Part shown: positions 20,395 to 28,924 of the stretch, in pieces
Layout of the letters: each line of letters opens with the position of its first letter
Position numbering within the stretch: position 1 is the first letter of the stretch
IMG/VR virus record: IMGVR_UViG_3300037502_001767
Span: 1-36,941 of that record
Direction: 5' to 3' (one strand)
DNA length: 36,941 nucleotides
Source of the DNA: a virus
The notes under the pieces: generated by a model
Databases searched by the model: none
What the model was told of the DNA's origin: nothing
The model's input: the letters and a program-made list of their open reading frames with translations, nothing else
Made by a program: the position numbers and the translations under genes

Positions 20395-20624
20395 CGAGCC
20401 CCAACTGGCTTTGCGCCTATCTTTACAGGCTCGCAAAGATCACAGGCTGGGGCCATCGGGACATTCTTGAAGAGTTGCCATTCTCGACGGGCTTGCAACT
20501 CCTGCACGCGGACGATTATCAACAAGGCCATCGTCGCGAGTGGAAATACAGCCGTCGAGCGGCGGATGTTGACGCCATTGCCTTAATGGAGGATGCATGG
20601 CAAAAATTAAACTCGACGCATTGA
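19990..20624 (+). CDS. Tail assembly chaperone, GT form by -1 frameshift
   Basis: Slippage of one base backwards on AAAAAAC (20385-20391) moves ribosomes into a frame that stays open from 20388 to TGA 20622-20624. The product would be 133 shared residues followed by Lys and 77 new residues, 211 in all. The added part begins LTSPNWLCAYLYRLAKITGW and contains FSTGLQLLHADDYQQGHRREW, a compact helical domain like the T domain of lambda gpGT. It ends 28 bases inside the next gene. No start codon near the beginning of this part would let it be a separate gene. Fits the known chaperone system closely. Confidence 0.85.
20385..20453 (+). promoter_or_regulatory. Programmed -1 frameshift site with stem-loop
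   Basis: The heptamer A AAA AAC (20385-20391, zero frame ACA AAA AAC) is the best known type of -1 slippery site. Six bases later an outer stem GCCCCA (20398-20403) pairs with TGGGGC (20448-20453), and inside it CTTTGCG (20409-20415) pairs with CGCAAAG (20432-20438). The spacing of about six bases is that of known frameshift signals. The zero-frame stop follows directly at 20392. Confidence 0.88.
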
Positions 20625-21409
20625 AGTTTGAGAAAATCGTGAAGGACTATGCGCACATCCGCAAGGTCACAATTCCGGATGCCGTCGTTGCGAATGCTCG
20701 TCTTCTTTGCGTTGAACTTGCTCGGAGGACTCAGCCATTCGGTGCTGACGACAAAGCCAAATTGACCGGGGAGAAAGCCATAAATCGCGATCTTAAGGGC
20801 GGAAAAAAACGTGCAGGCATTTTTGCCAAGGCTGATTTCACGGACGATATGGGATTTGAATGGTATGCCACCGGGCCGAACGTGCGTCTGTTCATCACCA
20901 AGGACGGACGCGTCTATGGCACGGACAAATCCTTCTATGAGCCAGACGCGTCTCATGACCGGATGCGTGCATGGCATAAGTCAAAATACGTGAATGGCAA
21001 AATGTCATCCGCAGGTTCTCGCTCTCGTGATATTGGGCGCTGGAAATTCATCGAGAAATTGATGGTCTCGAAATCCACGCTTGACACCTACGTCGATTCG
21101 CAAATCAAGAAAGTCGGCTGGGCAAAGGCTGGCTGGGCCGCGTGTGCGCGTGATCTCCGCAAGGTCGTCAAAGGTTCTATGACGCGCGGGATTCCACCAT
21201 GGGTGACTCGCCATGATAGCTATCAAGGCGATGTTATCGACCGCACGAATGACCCAAAGAACCCGACTGTCACACTGACCAATTCGACGCCATACATCTC
21301 TCAAATTCTGCCGTATTCGGAGCAACTCAATGCTCTCAATATCGTCTCAAACAAAATGCGCAAACAGATGGCGCGGATTCTGAAAAAACGCGAAACCACA
21401 ATCGAATAA
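20597..21409 (+). CDS. Tail-block protein before tape measure, 270 aa
   Basis: Start ATG 20597 has a good Shine-Dalgarno (GGAGG, eight bases upstream), which is rare here. The protein is basic: MAKIKLDALKFEKIVKDYAHI, HKSKYVNGKMSSAGSRSRDIGRW, and an end with helices (NIVSNKMRKQMARILKKRE). The second half has WVTRHDSYQGDVI and TNSTPYISQILP. The final third recalls HK97 gp10-like minor tail proteins, but the match is loose. Its start overlaps the end of the GT frame by 28 bases. It probably assists tail assembly or forms part of the tail. Confidence 0.55.
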   Translation: MAKIKLDALKFEKIVKDYAHIRKVTIPDAVVANARLLCVELARRTQPFGADDKAKLTGEKAINRDLKGGKKRAGIFAKADFTDDMGFEWYATGPNVRLFITKDGRVYGTDKSFYEPDASHDRMRAWHKSKYVNGKMSSAGSRSRDIGRWKFIEKLMVSKSTLDTYVDSQIKKVGWAKAGWAACARDLRKVVKGSMTRGIPPWVTRHDSYQGDVIDRTNDPKNPTVTLTNSTPYISQILPYSEQLNALNIVSNKMRKQMARILKKRETTIE

Positions 21410-21410
21410 T

Positions 21411-24083
21411 ATGGCCGACGTATCAGTAGAATTTGGAGCCAAGGACACTGGGCTTGAAGCGACGCTAAACAAGATTCAGGCTGAACTCACCGAAATGAAG
21501 ACCGCTGTCAAGAGCGGGGAACTCTCCATGGAAGAGCTTGAGAGGACGATGAAACGCATCGGACAAGTCGAGAACATGGAGAAGCGCATCAAAGCTATTG
21601 GCGATGAGGCAAGCGGGGCGGGGCCGAAACTTGATGCTTTAGGGCGCAACATCCAAGAGGCTGCGACAAAATCGGAGAAAGCTGGTGGCATGTTCGATGA
21701 GTCATTCAAGAAAATGACTGCCGCTTTTACGCTCGGGAATCTCGCATCGGCAGGATTCCAGAAGGCAATTGATTTGGCATTTGCGGGCGCTCAAAACGTC
21801 GTCCAAGGATTCAGCGATGCTCTTGACCTGGGAGGCAGGCTGAACGAGCTATCCAGCCGCACAGGCGAGACTGCTGGCAAATTGCTCGTTCTCGAAACGG
21901 CTTTCAAAAATTCTGGACTTGGCGCGGAGACGGTCGGAACCGCAATCAACAAATTGCAGAATTTTATGGCAGACGCCGCCGCTGGTGGTGAGAAGCAAAC
22001 CGGCGCCATGAACAAGCTAGGCGTTTCGATGGCCTCGCTGACCAACAAAACTCCCACCGAGCAAATGCAGGTTTTCGCCGATGCCATTTCCAAGATCAAC
22101 GATCCCACACAACGCGCGGCTCTGGCCTCAGAGGTATTTGGTGAGAAGCTGGGCGGGCGATTGCTGCCATTGCTAAAAGAATTTTCCCCGGCGCTTGACG
22201 ATGCCAGGAGCAAGGTCGGATCATTGGAGCAGGTCATGGATGACAATGCTGCTGTCTTCGATGCGGCAGGGGAAACGATTGACGCGATCAATGGGAAATT
22301 TGCTGCATTTGCCGCTGGTATTTTGTCGGGAGTTATTCCAGCGGTTCGCGACCTTGGTGATGAAATAGACAAAATTGACGCAGCATCTCTTGGTCAGGAA
22401 ATTAGCACATCTCTTACTCCTGTAATTTTTGAACTGCAAAAATCACTCGCCGATCTGATAAAGGAATACAAAGAATATGCAACAGTAACTAGCGCAGCCG
22501 CGCGAGGTGATGCACAAATGGCAGCATCAACTGGCAAAGCCACTGGCGCGTTGGATTTGATGGGCGCAATGGTTAAATCTGTAGTTGGTCCGATTAGCGA
22601 CCTCTTAAGCGGAACCACAACCTATATCGATGAATCTAATCGTTTAGCCGAAGCTGCAAAAAATTCTGGCAAAAGTATCACTGAACTTGTTGCGCCAATC
22701 GAATCAGTTTCAAATAAAATTGATAATGTTACTCAATCATCGGATACGGCATCCGATAAAATTGGCGAACTCGGAACGCAAGCCAATACAACCGGCGAAG
22801 CGATTGATGGGGCTTTCAACATCAATGCCAATTTTGTCCCGCAACTGAATGAAATTGGAAACGCATGGAATGGCATTAGTGAGCAGGTTTCCGAAAACCA
22901 GAGTCTACTGGGCGAAACATCTTCGCTGTATGATTTGATTGACACCAAAATTGACGGCCAAGCGCAATCAATTGGGAAGGTCAATGGTGAGAGCCAAACG
23001 CTCTACAAATTGCAAAAGCTGATCGATTTCACGTATGGTGAGCACGCAACTCGGCTGACTGAAATTCAAAATAAAGAAGAAGAGCGTGCAAACAAAGCCG
23101 CCGCAGCTTTAGAACAGGCTCAAAAGGAAGCAGTGTTGCAGTTGCAAATCAACGAAGCCAAAGCCGCTGGAAATGTCGAGGAGGCTGATCGTTTGGAGAA
23201 AATCAAGCTCTACAACCAATATCTCCAAGAAGGAATAAATAAACTCGAACTCACAGAAGAGCAGGCGAAAAACTACGCTGCTCGCATGACCGAAGCGGCG
23301 ATGCCTGCGAAAACGATCCGCAACATCCTTGACGAAATCGCGAATAAGAAAATTGACGAGCCCGTCAAGTCACTCAAGGAACGCACCGACGAAGCGCGCG
23401 GCAGGCTCTCGGAAATGAAAGATTTCATCGGCGAAGACATGGCGCGGATGAGTCTCCCGGACATTCTGAAGAAATTCGGCATTGACACATTCTCACTCAC
23501 CGATTCCAAATCACAGCTCGAAGCCGTCGAGGCGGTCGTTAAAAAGCTCGAACAAGCCAAGCCCAGCGACATCACGCCCGAGGTCGATGGTGCGCGTGTG
23601 AATGAGCGCTTGGACGCCGTGCGCGGCTATCTCAAACAACTCGAATCACAGCCGACCAAGCTCCCAATCGAACCAAAAGACGACACGATTTCAGTTGACG
23701 TCGATGGCAAAACCACGCCAGCGGAATCGGCAATTGATCAACTCCAGAACAAGTTGGTCCAGATTAAAGTCGATGCCGACACCACCGAAGCGGAGGCGAC
23801 ATTAGCGAAACTCGCTGCTGATCCTGTCACGGTGCGGGTGCACCTTGATACCTCCTCTCTTGACAGAGAGCTCGCGCGCACAAAAATCGAATTGCAGAAT
23901 GAGTTCAACAACAGCGCATCAGCAACCGGCGGTGAAGGTGGCGAAGGTGGCGAAGGCGGCGAAGGTGGGGCTGCGAATCTGGAGGAAACGGTCATGGAAA
24001 AAATCCGTGAATTCGTCGAAACAATTAAAAACGTTGTTGAAAAAATTGAACCGAAACTTCCAACAAACGCATTGACAACATGA
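21411..24083 (+). CDS. Tail tape measure protein
   Basis: 890 residues, the longest unspliced product. The first 100 residues are coiled coil (ATLNKIQAELTEMKTAVKSGELSMEELERTMKRI). Then LGGRLNELSSRTGETAGKLLVLETAF and KINDPTQRAALASEVFGEKLGGRLLPLL are typical tape measure motifs. Later helical segments (EERANKAAAALEQAQKEA) and repeated V.V..D....A...I..L lines follow. Near the end is a run of GGE units coded by GGTGAAGGTGGCGAAGG-type repeats (about nt 23930-23975), a flexible linker. If 0.15 nm per residue holds, the tail would be about 130 nm. It acts as ruler and later helps DNA entry. Its stop overlaps the next gene. Confidence 0.88.
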   Translation: MADVSVEFGAKDTGLEATLNKIQAELTEMKTAVKSGELSMEELERTMKRIGQVENMEKRIKAIGDEASGAGPKLDALGRNIQEAATKSEKAGGMFDESFKKMTAAFTLGNLASAGFQKAIDLAFAGAQNVVQGFSDALDLGGRLNELSSRTGETAGKLLVLETAFKNSGLGAETVGTAINKLQNFMADAAAGGEKQTGAMNKLGVSMASLTNKTPTEQMQVFADAISKINDPTQRAALASEVFGEKLGGRLLPLLKEFSPALDDARSKVGSLEQVMDDNAAVFDAAGETIDAINGKFAAFAAGILSGVIPAVRDLGDEIDKIDAASLGQEISTSLTPVIFELQKSLADLIKEYKEYATVTSAAARGDAQMAASTGKATGALDLMGAMVKSVVGPISDLLSGTTTYIDESNRLAEAAKNSGKSITELVAPIESVSNKIDNVTQSSDTASDKIGELGTQANTTGEAIDGAFNINANFVPQLNEIGNAWNGISEQVSENQSLLGETSSLYDLIDTKIDGQAQSIGKVNGESQTLYKLQKLIDFTYGEHATRLTEIQNKEEERANKAAAALEQAQKEAVLQLQINEAKAAGNVEEADRLEKIKLYNQYLQEGINKLELTEEQAKNYAARMTEAAMPAKTIRNILDEIANKKIDEPVKSLKERTDEARGRLSEMKDFIGEDMARMSLPDILKKFGIDTFSLTDSKSQLEAVEAVVKKLEQAKPSDITPEVDGARVNERLDAVRGYLKQLESQPTKLPIEPKDDTISVDVDGKTTPAESAIDQLQNKLVQIKVDADTTEAEATLAKLAADPVTVRVHLDTSSLDRELARTKIELQNEFNNSASATGGEGGEGGEGGEGGAANLEETVMEKIREFVETIKNVVEKIEPKLPTNALTT

Positions 24084-24814
24084 GCCACACATACCATGGA
24101 GCCGCCGGTCTTGTAAAATTGGCAGGCACTACCATTTCAACCTTCCCGGACCGCACTCGCAGGATTGATTTGAAATACGCCTGTCGCAAATCCTATCTTG
24201 ACACCGCCCTCAGCTCCCTGCAATTAGGCTCTCAAATCGAAGGCCATCCCGGTTATTTTGTCTCGCAATTTCCGCAAACCACAATTCGCGAAGATGGATT
24301 TGCTGAAATTCAAGTATCAGGTTGGAATGTTTCTCAAAATCAAACCTTGCCCGCGAGCGAAACGAGCCGAGATTTGCAAATTCGAGATGTAACATTGATG
24401 CTTCCCAACGACTTGGGTGGCGTCCTATCGACACCAACAGCCATATTGACTTTTCAGACTCAACAGATTGGCGTCCGTGCATTTTACAATCCAAATACCT
24501 CGGACGTGATGATTGATGCGTTGGGTGATACATACAATGTGCAACTGACGATTTCTGGAAATTGGAATTTTTCGGGCATGTTGGCTGGCACAAATTTGTA
24601 TGCGCGAGCTTATCCGAGTGGCGCTACAAAATGGCGATTGATTGCACAAAGTGAACGCCCCGCAGCTGGCGGATTGTATTGGGAGCGAAATTCCACGTAT
24701 GTGAGTGCGCCGGATCGGTTGCTTATCACCATTTTAGACTACAGTTTTATTTACAAATTTGATCCATCTGGAACTCAGATTTTCCCAGGCGTCGGCTACA
24801 GTCTCGTGACATGA
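24080..24814 (+). CDS. Distal tail protein candidate, 244 aa
   Basis: Starts at ATG 24080 in the tape measure stop (ATGA). The protein is beta-rich: GAAGLVKLAGTTISTFPD, FAEIQVSGWNV, LILTFQ-like strands, VQLTISGNWNFSGMLAG. The gene just after the tape measure usually codes the distal tail protein that begins the tip. I see no family signature, so the role rests on gene order and on strand pattern. Confidence 0.5.
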   Translation: MSHTYHGAAGLVKLAGTTISTFPDRTRRIDLKYACRKSYLDTALSSLQLGSQIEGHPGYFVSQFPQTTIREDGFAEIQVSGWNVSQNQTLPASETSRDLQIRDVTLMLPNDLGGVLSTPTAILTFQTQQIGVRAFYNPNTSDVMIDALGDTYNVQLTISGNWNFSGMLAGTNLYARAYPSGATKWRLIAQSERPAAGGLYWERNSTYVSAPDRLLITILDYSFIYKFDPSGTQIFPGVGYSLVT

Positions 24815-25173
24815 CGCCTCCCATTCGATTCTCGGAAAAAATAAAAGCCGCTCGTCCCGCGAATGGCGCTGGCTATCCTGTTCAGATTTCCGCGTGGGAT
24901 ATGGATGAGGATTTTTATTTTGCGACTCCCGAACTCCCATCGCGCACTCCCGATGGGCGCGTGAATTTGTTGAGCGAGGATACCACCACGACCGATGGTC
25001 ATGTCCAGCGTCGATTCTATGCGCAACTGCCAGCAGGCACGGCAACCAATCAGCTCCTTCGCTGGGATGGCACAGAATGGGTGCCATTCACTGCGCCACC
25101 TGGGAGCGGCACATATGTGCTGGGATCAATTGGCGGAACGTTGACATGGATTGACACCGAGGCATGCCCGTAA
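24811..25173 (+). CDS. Small tail-tip protein, 120 aa
   Basis: ATG 24811 (ATGA overlap). It opens MTPPIRFSEKIKAARPANGAGYPVQ, continues SAWDMDEDFYFATPELPSRTPDG and ends with a fibre-type segment, QLLRWDGTEWVPFTAPPGSG followed by TYVLGSIGGTLTWIDTEACP. The last part resembles ends of phage fibre or tip proteins that repeat W.G..W. It overlaps the next gene by ten bases. Probably part of the tail tip; no family recognised. Confidence 0.5.
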   Translation: MTPPIRFSEKIKAARPANGAGYPVQISAWDMDEDFYFATPELPSRTPDGRVNLLSEDTTTTDGHVQRRFYAQLPAGTATNQLLRWDGTEWVPFTAPPGSGTYVLGSIGGTLTWIDTEACP

Positions 25174-25850
25174 AATTAACCAGTGGCGGGAAGGTCATTT
25201 TGAAAGATGGCAAGGTCAGTTGCACTTGTTGTGAGGGGCCTCCCGGGGAATGTTGTATGTATCCGGGGCTTCCATTTATTGATGGCTTATATACAGTCGA
25301 AGACCTTCCAGATAGCATTGTTATTACAATCAACTCATCGGAATATACATTATCAAAAACTGGAGATACTTATCCAGATGCAATTTATTCTGGATCAGGA
25401 GGTGGCTTTGTAATTGAAATCTACTCTGGATGGCGCGTTTACCTCAATCCCGGCCAGGAAGATGAACAGTTTTTTGATTTTAATTGTTTGATTAGTAATT
25501 CGTTTGTCCCAGGAGAGGGAGCTACGGCCAGTGTTACAAAAACAGAAGACCAATTCGCCGATAGTTATACGATCACATATCTACCTACGTCAATTAGCGT
25601 AACAGTGTCGCGAATATTTTTATGTGTATGGAGAGGAAACGATGCCTGCGGAAGACCTTGGTATTTAATTTATGGTGATTCTATCTTTGGCGCAGGCAGT
25701 CCATTATTTTGGCACGTTGCTCCCGCAATCGACGATGATATCCCATGCGAGACTTTTCAGCAGCAACCGCAGCCAAAAAATTCGGACGAATTTAATAACA
25801 CGCCAGTCGGCAATTATACGCAGAGCGCTTATCCTTGCATCGTCTCATGA
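25164..25850 (+). CDS. Cysteine-rich tail protein, 228 aa
   Basis: Starts at ATG 25164, inside the end of the preceding gene. Near the N-terminus is a dense cysteine cluster, CTCCEGPPGECCMYPG (residues 20-35), then several beta strands, and a few more Cys late. Such clusters occur in secreted or metal-binding loops and have been seen in phage fibre-type proteins of some environmental phages. The gene is AT-rich compared with its neighbours, suggesting recent acquisition. It precedes another cysteine-rich gene. Function unknown; possibly host contact. Confidence 0.5.
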   Translation: MPVKLTSGGKVILKDGKVSCTCCEGPPGECCMYPGLPFIDGLYTVEDLPDSIVITINSSEYTLSKTGDTYPDAIYSGSGGGFVIEIYSGWRVYLNPGQEDEQFFDFNCLISNSFVPGEGATASVTKTEDQFADSYTITYLPTSISVTVSRIFLCVWRGNDACGRPWYLIYGDSIFGAGSPLFWHVAPAIDDDIPCETFQQQPQPKNSDEFNNTPVGNYTQSAYPCIVS

Positions 25851-26083
25851 CCTGCCCACACATCACAATTACCACCCGCGAATACAATGTTTGCGCACTT
25901 GGCCTCTACGGCGGCAAGCCCAGCCATGGCACATGCAAACGATGCATTGAACGACGGGAAAACACCCCAGAATTTGCGTCACAACTCCAAGAACGCTACG
26001 CAAAATCTCATCCCGCATCGGCTCCGCGAATCAGCGGATGTTGCGATTCGGCGCTGAACTATTTGACACAATCACCAGAATAA
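25847..26083 (+). CDS. Small cysteine-rich protein, 78 aa
   Basis: ATG 25847 overlaps the preceding stop (ATGA). The pattern MTCPHITITTREYNVCALGL, YGGKPSHGTCKRC and later SGCCDSAL gives seven Cys, with CKRC and CC pairs, so a metal-bound or disulfide-rich fold is likely. The line C.LG.YGG.PS.G.C..C looks like a recurrent small phage protein near tail genes, from memory. It may ride on the tail tip together with the preceding Cys-rich protein. Confidence 0.55.
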   Translation: MTCPHITITTREYNVCALGLYGGKPSHGTCKRCIERRENTPEFASQLQERYAKSHPASAPRISGCCDSALNYLTQSPE

Positions 26084-26084
26084 T

Positions 26085-27833
26085 ATGGCGCGAGAACTTT
26101 TCGTAGATTTAACCAACAACCGACTCGCCGCGAGCGAGACGAATCCCGCTCCCGCAGGGCCAATCGCATTCGTCAAGGGCGACAATGGCGAGGTTCGCTT
26201 GTATTTCCTCAGGGCCACGGGAGTCGTGAATCAGCCGTTCCAGATCAGTGACGAATCCGCCTCGAGCGTCAAATTTGGCGTGGGTTCCCGCACTGGTAGA
26301 CCGACCGATGGCGGATGGACGCTTACCTTTGGAGGCGACACCACCACGGCGATCACGTATGCCGCCACTGCGGCCAATGTGCAGTCCGCACTCAACGCGC
26401 TCACAGCGATCTCGAGTGCCGGTGGTGTCACCGTTTCGGGGGAACTCGAGAGTCATTTCACAGTCCGATTTAACAGCGCAGGATCACGCGCTCTGATCAC
26501 CGGTGATGTTACCCAACTCATCCCCGATACGACGCTTGAAATCTCCGAGCGCATTGCTGGAAGCGGAAGCGTGACTGAGGTGCAGGAAATCCAATTGCGT
26601 CTCACCCCAAGCGTCTACCAACCAACTTGGACAGACATTGACACGACCGTCACAGCGACGCTCGCCACCACGATTACAGGCAACTCGACAACGAACGAGG
26701 TCCAGCGCCTCACCTTCTCGCAAGAGCCATTCTCAGGCACCTATCGACTGACCTTGCCAGCCAACACGATCAGCGTCACGGCTGCCACCGCAGGCGTTTT
26801 TGGAACAACTGCGAATCACGGACTGCGCGTATCGCAACCCGTTACATTGACCGGATTCTCGGCGCTCACCGGCTACACCGCAGGCACGCAGTATTTCGTG
26901 CAGGCAGTCGCAGAACCGACGCTCTTCACCCTCGCCATCACCGCAGGTGGCACAGCTATTAGCGGATCCGCAACGACCGGATCTGTCATCACAATTTCCC
27001 GCCAGACAGCGCCTCTGGATGCAGACGCGAGTGCCAGCGATGTTCAATTCGCGCTTGAATCTCTTGATTCGATCGGCACTGGCAACATGACCGTGCAGGG
27101 CATTCCCGGCGAATACTACGACATGACATTCGCTGGCTCGAAAGGCTACGCGGACCAGCCTGTCATGACAGTATCGCATGATCTCCAAGCCAAAAATGGG
27201 AAGGTCGCGAGCGTCAATTTTTCGACCTTCTCGCTTCGCGATTTGCTGGGCAATAATGACAGCACTGACCTGCTCCTTGAGATCGAATTGACCGAGGCAG
27301 GCGAGCGCACCACGGTCGTGCAGAATGCCTGCACGATTTCCGAGGAGTTGATCGATTCACAGGCGCTGGCTCCCGCAATCAACCTCAATCAAAACTATGC
27401 GGTGCTGACATCGGTCGTGACCGCATCGAATACATCGACGTTGCAGCCGATCACGGGAATGTCCTTTTCAGTTGTTACGGGTGGTCAATATTGGATGGAA
27501 GGTTATCTGTATTTTAACTTGACCACAACCTCGGTCGCGGGAATGCAATTTGCTTTTTCTGGAATGACGGCCTCGAATGTATCGGCCACTGCTCAAATTG
27601 GCAGGGCCACACTTGGAAACCCCGTCGCTGCCGTGCATTCAACCGCAATCAGTCCATGTATTCAATACACAACGACTAGCACAGACACGATTCGAGCTGC
27701 GGATTTCAATATGATTTTCACAGCCGATACCGGCGGAACAATGCAATTCCAATTTGCGCAAGTCACCGCCAATGCCAGTTTCCCGGTGACTCTGCAACCA
27801 GGCTCGGTGCTGCGACTTAATAAGGTGCTATGA
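26085..27833 (+). CDS. Receptor-binding/tail fibre candidate, 582 aa
   Basis: 582 residues, the last large gene of the tail block. The start (VDLTNNRLAASETNPAPAGPIAFVKGDNGEVRLYFLRATG) is a baseplate-type domain. Two repeated beta modules follow (AATAANVQSALNALT around 100 and SASDVQFALESLDSIGTG around 325), and the C-terminal third (QYWMEGYLYFNLTTTSVAGMQFAFSGM) looks like a jelly-roll tip such as those used to bind host surfaces. A proline/threonine-rich linker lies between. Position before the lysis genes matches fibre genes of other phages. The target is unknown. Confidence 0.6.
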   Translation: MARELFVDLTNNRLAASETNPAPAGPIAFVKGDNGEVRLYFLRATGVVNQPFQISDESASSVKFGVGSRTGRPTDGGWTLTFGGDTTTAITYAATAANVQSALNALTAISSAGGVTVSGELESHFTVRFNSAGSRALITGDVTQLIPDTTLEISERIAGSGSVTEVQEIQLRLTPSVYQPTWTDIDTTVTATLATTITGNSTTNEVQRLTFSQEPFSGTYRLTLPANTISVTAATAGVFGTTANHGLRVSQPVTLTGFSALTGYTAGTQYFVQAVAEPTLFTLAITAGGTAISGSATTGSVITISRQTAPLDADASASDVQFALESLDSIGTGNMTVQGIPGEYYDMTFAGSKGYADQPVMTVSHDLQAKNGKVASVNFSTFSLRDLLGNNDSTDLLLEIELTEAGERTTVVQNACTISEELIDSQALAPAINLNQNYAVLTSVVTASNTSTLQPITGMSFSVVTGGQYWMEGYLYFNLTTTSVAGMQFAFSGMTASNVSATAQIGRATLGNPVAAVHSTAISPCIQYTTTSTDTIRAADFNMIFTADTGGTMQFQFAQVTANASFPVTLQPGSVLRLNKVL

Positions 27834-28108
27834 CGCCCGAACCTTCGACCATTCTGGAAGTGGCCAATTTTGCTTCCACACAATCCGACCGCTGGCTCTT
27901 TGTAGCGCTTCTCGTCATTGGATTGGGCGCCATTGGAGTCTTGTTCCGCTACTTTACGGCTCGCCTAGATGTGCTCCAAGACCGCATGGACAAGCAAACC
28001 GCTGATTTCGTTTCACACCTAACTACCGCACACAAAGAGATGCTCGAAGTCATCGCATCGGCCAAGGCCGTCATTGAACGCGTCGAGCGCAAGCTAGAAA
28101 TAAAATGA
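27830..28108 (+). CDS. Membrane protein with coiled coil (holin or i-spanin)
   Basis: 92 residues from ATG 27830 (ATGA). One transmembrane helix at 22-42 (WLFVALLVIGLGAIGVLFRYF) is followed by a coiled coil (LDVLQDRMDKQTADF to the end ERVERKLEIK). One-helix proteins like this just before an endolysin are holins, or inner-membrane spanins with the coiled coil in the periplasm; a lipoprotein gene follows, as in spanin pairs. Both options fit; its exact role cannot be settled from sequence. Confidence 0.6.
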   Translation: MTPEPSTILEVANFASTQSDRWLFVALLVIGLGAIGVLFRYFTARLDVLQDRMDKQTADFVSHLTTAHKEMLEVIASAKAVIERVERKLEIK

Positions 28109-28299
28109 TTGATCCACGCTGTCTCGCCCGTGTCATGCTCTTGGCTTATGTCGCCATCGGCATTTTGCTATTGACATCCTGCGCTGTGACCTACCCGACC
28201 AAAGCCGGGGATGTCACGTTTTCATTCAATCCTCCTCCCGAACTCCTGAATAAATACGGCATCAACGTGCTTGAATCACAGGCATGGAAGGACAAATAA
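28105..28299 (+). CDS. Small lipoprotein (o-spanin-like)
   Basis: 64 residues. A hydrophobic signal (VMLLAYVAIGILLLTSC) ends in the lipobox LTSC with Cys26 as the lipid-bearing residue. The mature part is about 39 residues with NPPPELLNKYG. A short lipoprotein between a coiled-coil membrane protein and the endolysin fits an outer-membrane spanin, which would imply a Gram-negative host. It overlaps the endolysin start by 16 bases. The start overlaps the preceding stop as ATGA. Confidence 0.6.
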   Translation: MIDPRCLARVMLLAYVAIGILLLTSCAVTYPTKAGDVTFSFNPPPELLNKYGINVLESQAWKDK

Positions 28300-28721
28300 A
28301 AGATTTTCAAGACCTGTTAAATAAACAGGGAATTCGCTTTTTCAAAGCGCACGAGGCATTTTATCTCGGCGCATCAAATGAACGTCTCCGGCTAAACGAA
28401 ATCCCGCCGCGCGAACTCTGGACGAATATCATTCCGACCTTGCACGCACTCGACGTCATCCGTGCTCGATTTGGTAAGCCGATTACGATTCTATCCGCGT
28501 ATCGCTCGCCAGCCTACAATGCGGCGATCGGCGGCGAGAAGAATTCATTCCACCAACGATTCATGGCGGTGGATTTTACAGCCACAAGCGATCTTGTGCG
28601 CCTTAAGATGATCACGCAGGAAGTCCGCCGGGATGGCATTTTTAAAGGCGGCATCGGCCTCTATCGCACGTTTATTCACATCGATTGCCGAGGCTACTCG
28701 GCCAACTGGAAAGGCGCATGA
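28284..28721 (+). CDS. Endolysin, M15-type peptidase
   Basis: 145 residues. The motifs SAYRSPAYNAAIGG, then SFHQRFMAVDF (His90, Asp97) and FIHID (His132) are those of zinc peptidases of the M15A family, which cut peptide cross-links in the cell wall. Phages use them to lyse the host. No signal peptide is seen, so it should be released by the holin. It overlaps the lipoprotein gene and the following gene. Short but complete for an M15 lytic enzyme. Confidence 0.88.
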   Translation: MEGQIKDFQDLLNKQGIRFFKAHEAFYLGASNERLRLNEIPPRELWTNIIPTLHALDVIRARFGKPITILSAYRSPAYNAAIGGEKNSFHQRFMAVDFTATSDLVRLKMITQEVRRDGIFKGGIGLYRTFIHIDCRGYSANWKGA

Positions 28722-28924
28722 CTCGCAATCAAGCCATGGCGGCAATCCGCAAAATTCTCGTTGACAATTTCGACACGGGCTTTGCAATCGCCAGTTGGGA
28801 ACAAGGCGGGACCACGTATCACATGGAAGTCAAATTTGGCAACCATTACGCCGCCGAAAATCTCGCAGATCGTGCAACCGAAATCCTGTTCCCCCCGGAA
28901 GAGGAAGAAACCGAAAACGCATGA
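28718..28924 (+). CDS. Small hypothetical protein, 68 aa
   Basis: ATG 28718 overlaps the endolysin stop (ATGA). Sequence MTRNQAMAAIRKILVDNFDTGFAIASWEQGG, then TYHMEVKFGNHYAAENLADRATEILFPPEEEETENA. A helix, strands and an acidic end. No known family. Its stop overlaps the metallophosphoesterase start. Position between lysis and the phosphatase gene gives no clear role. Confidence 0.5.
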   Translation: MTRNQAMAAIRKILVDNFDTGFAIASWEQGGTTYHMEVKFGNHYAAENLADRATEILFPPEEEETENA

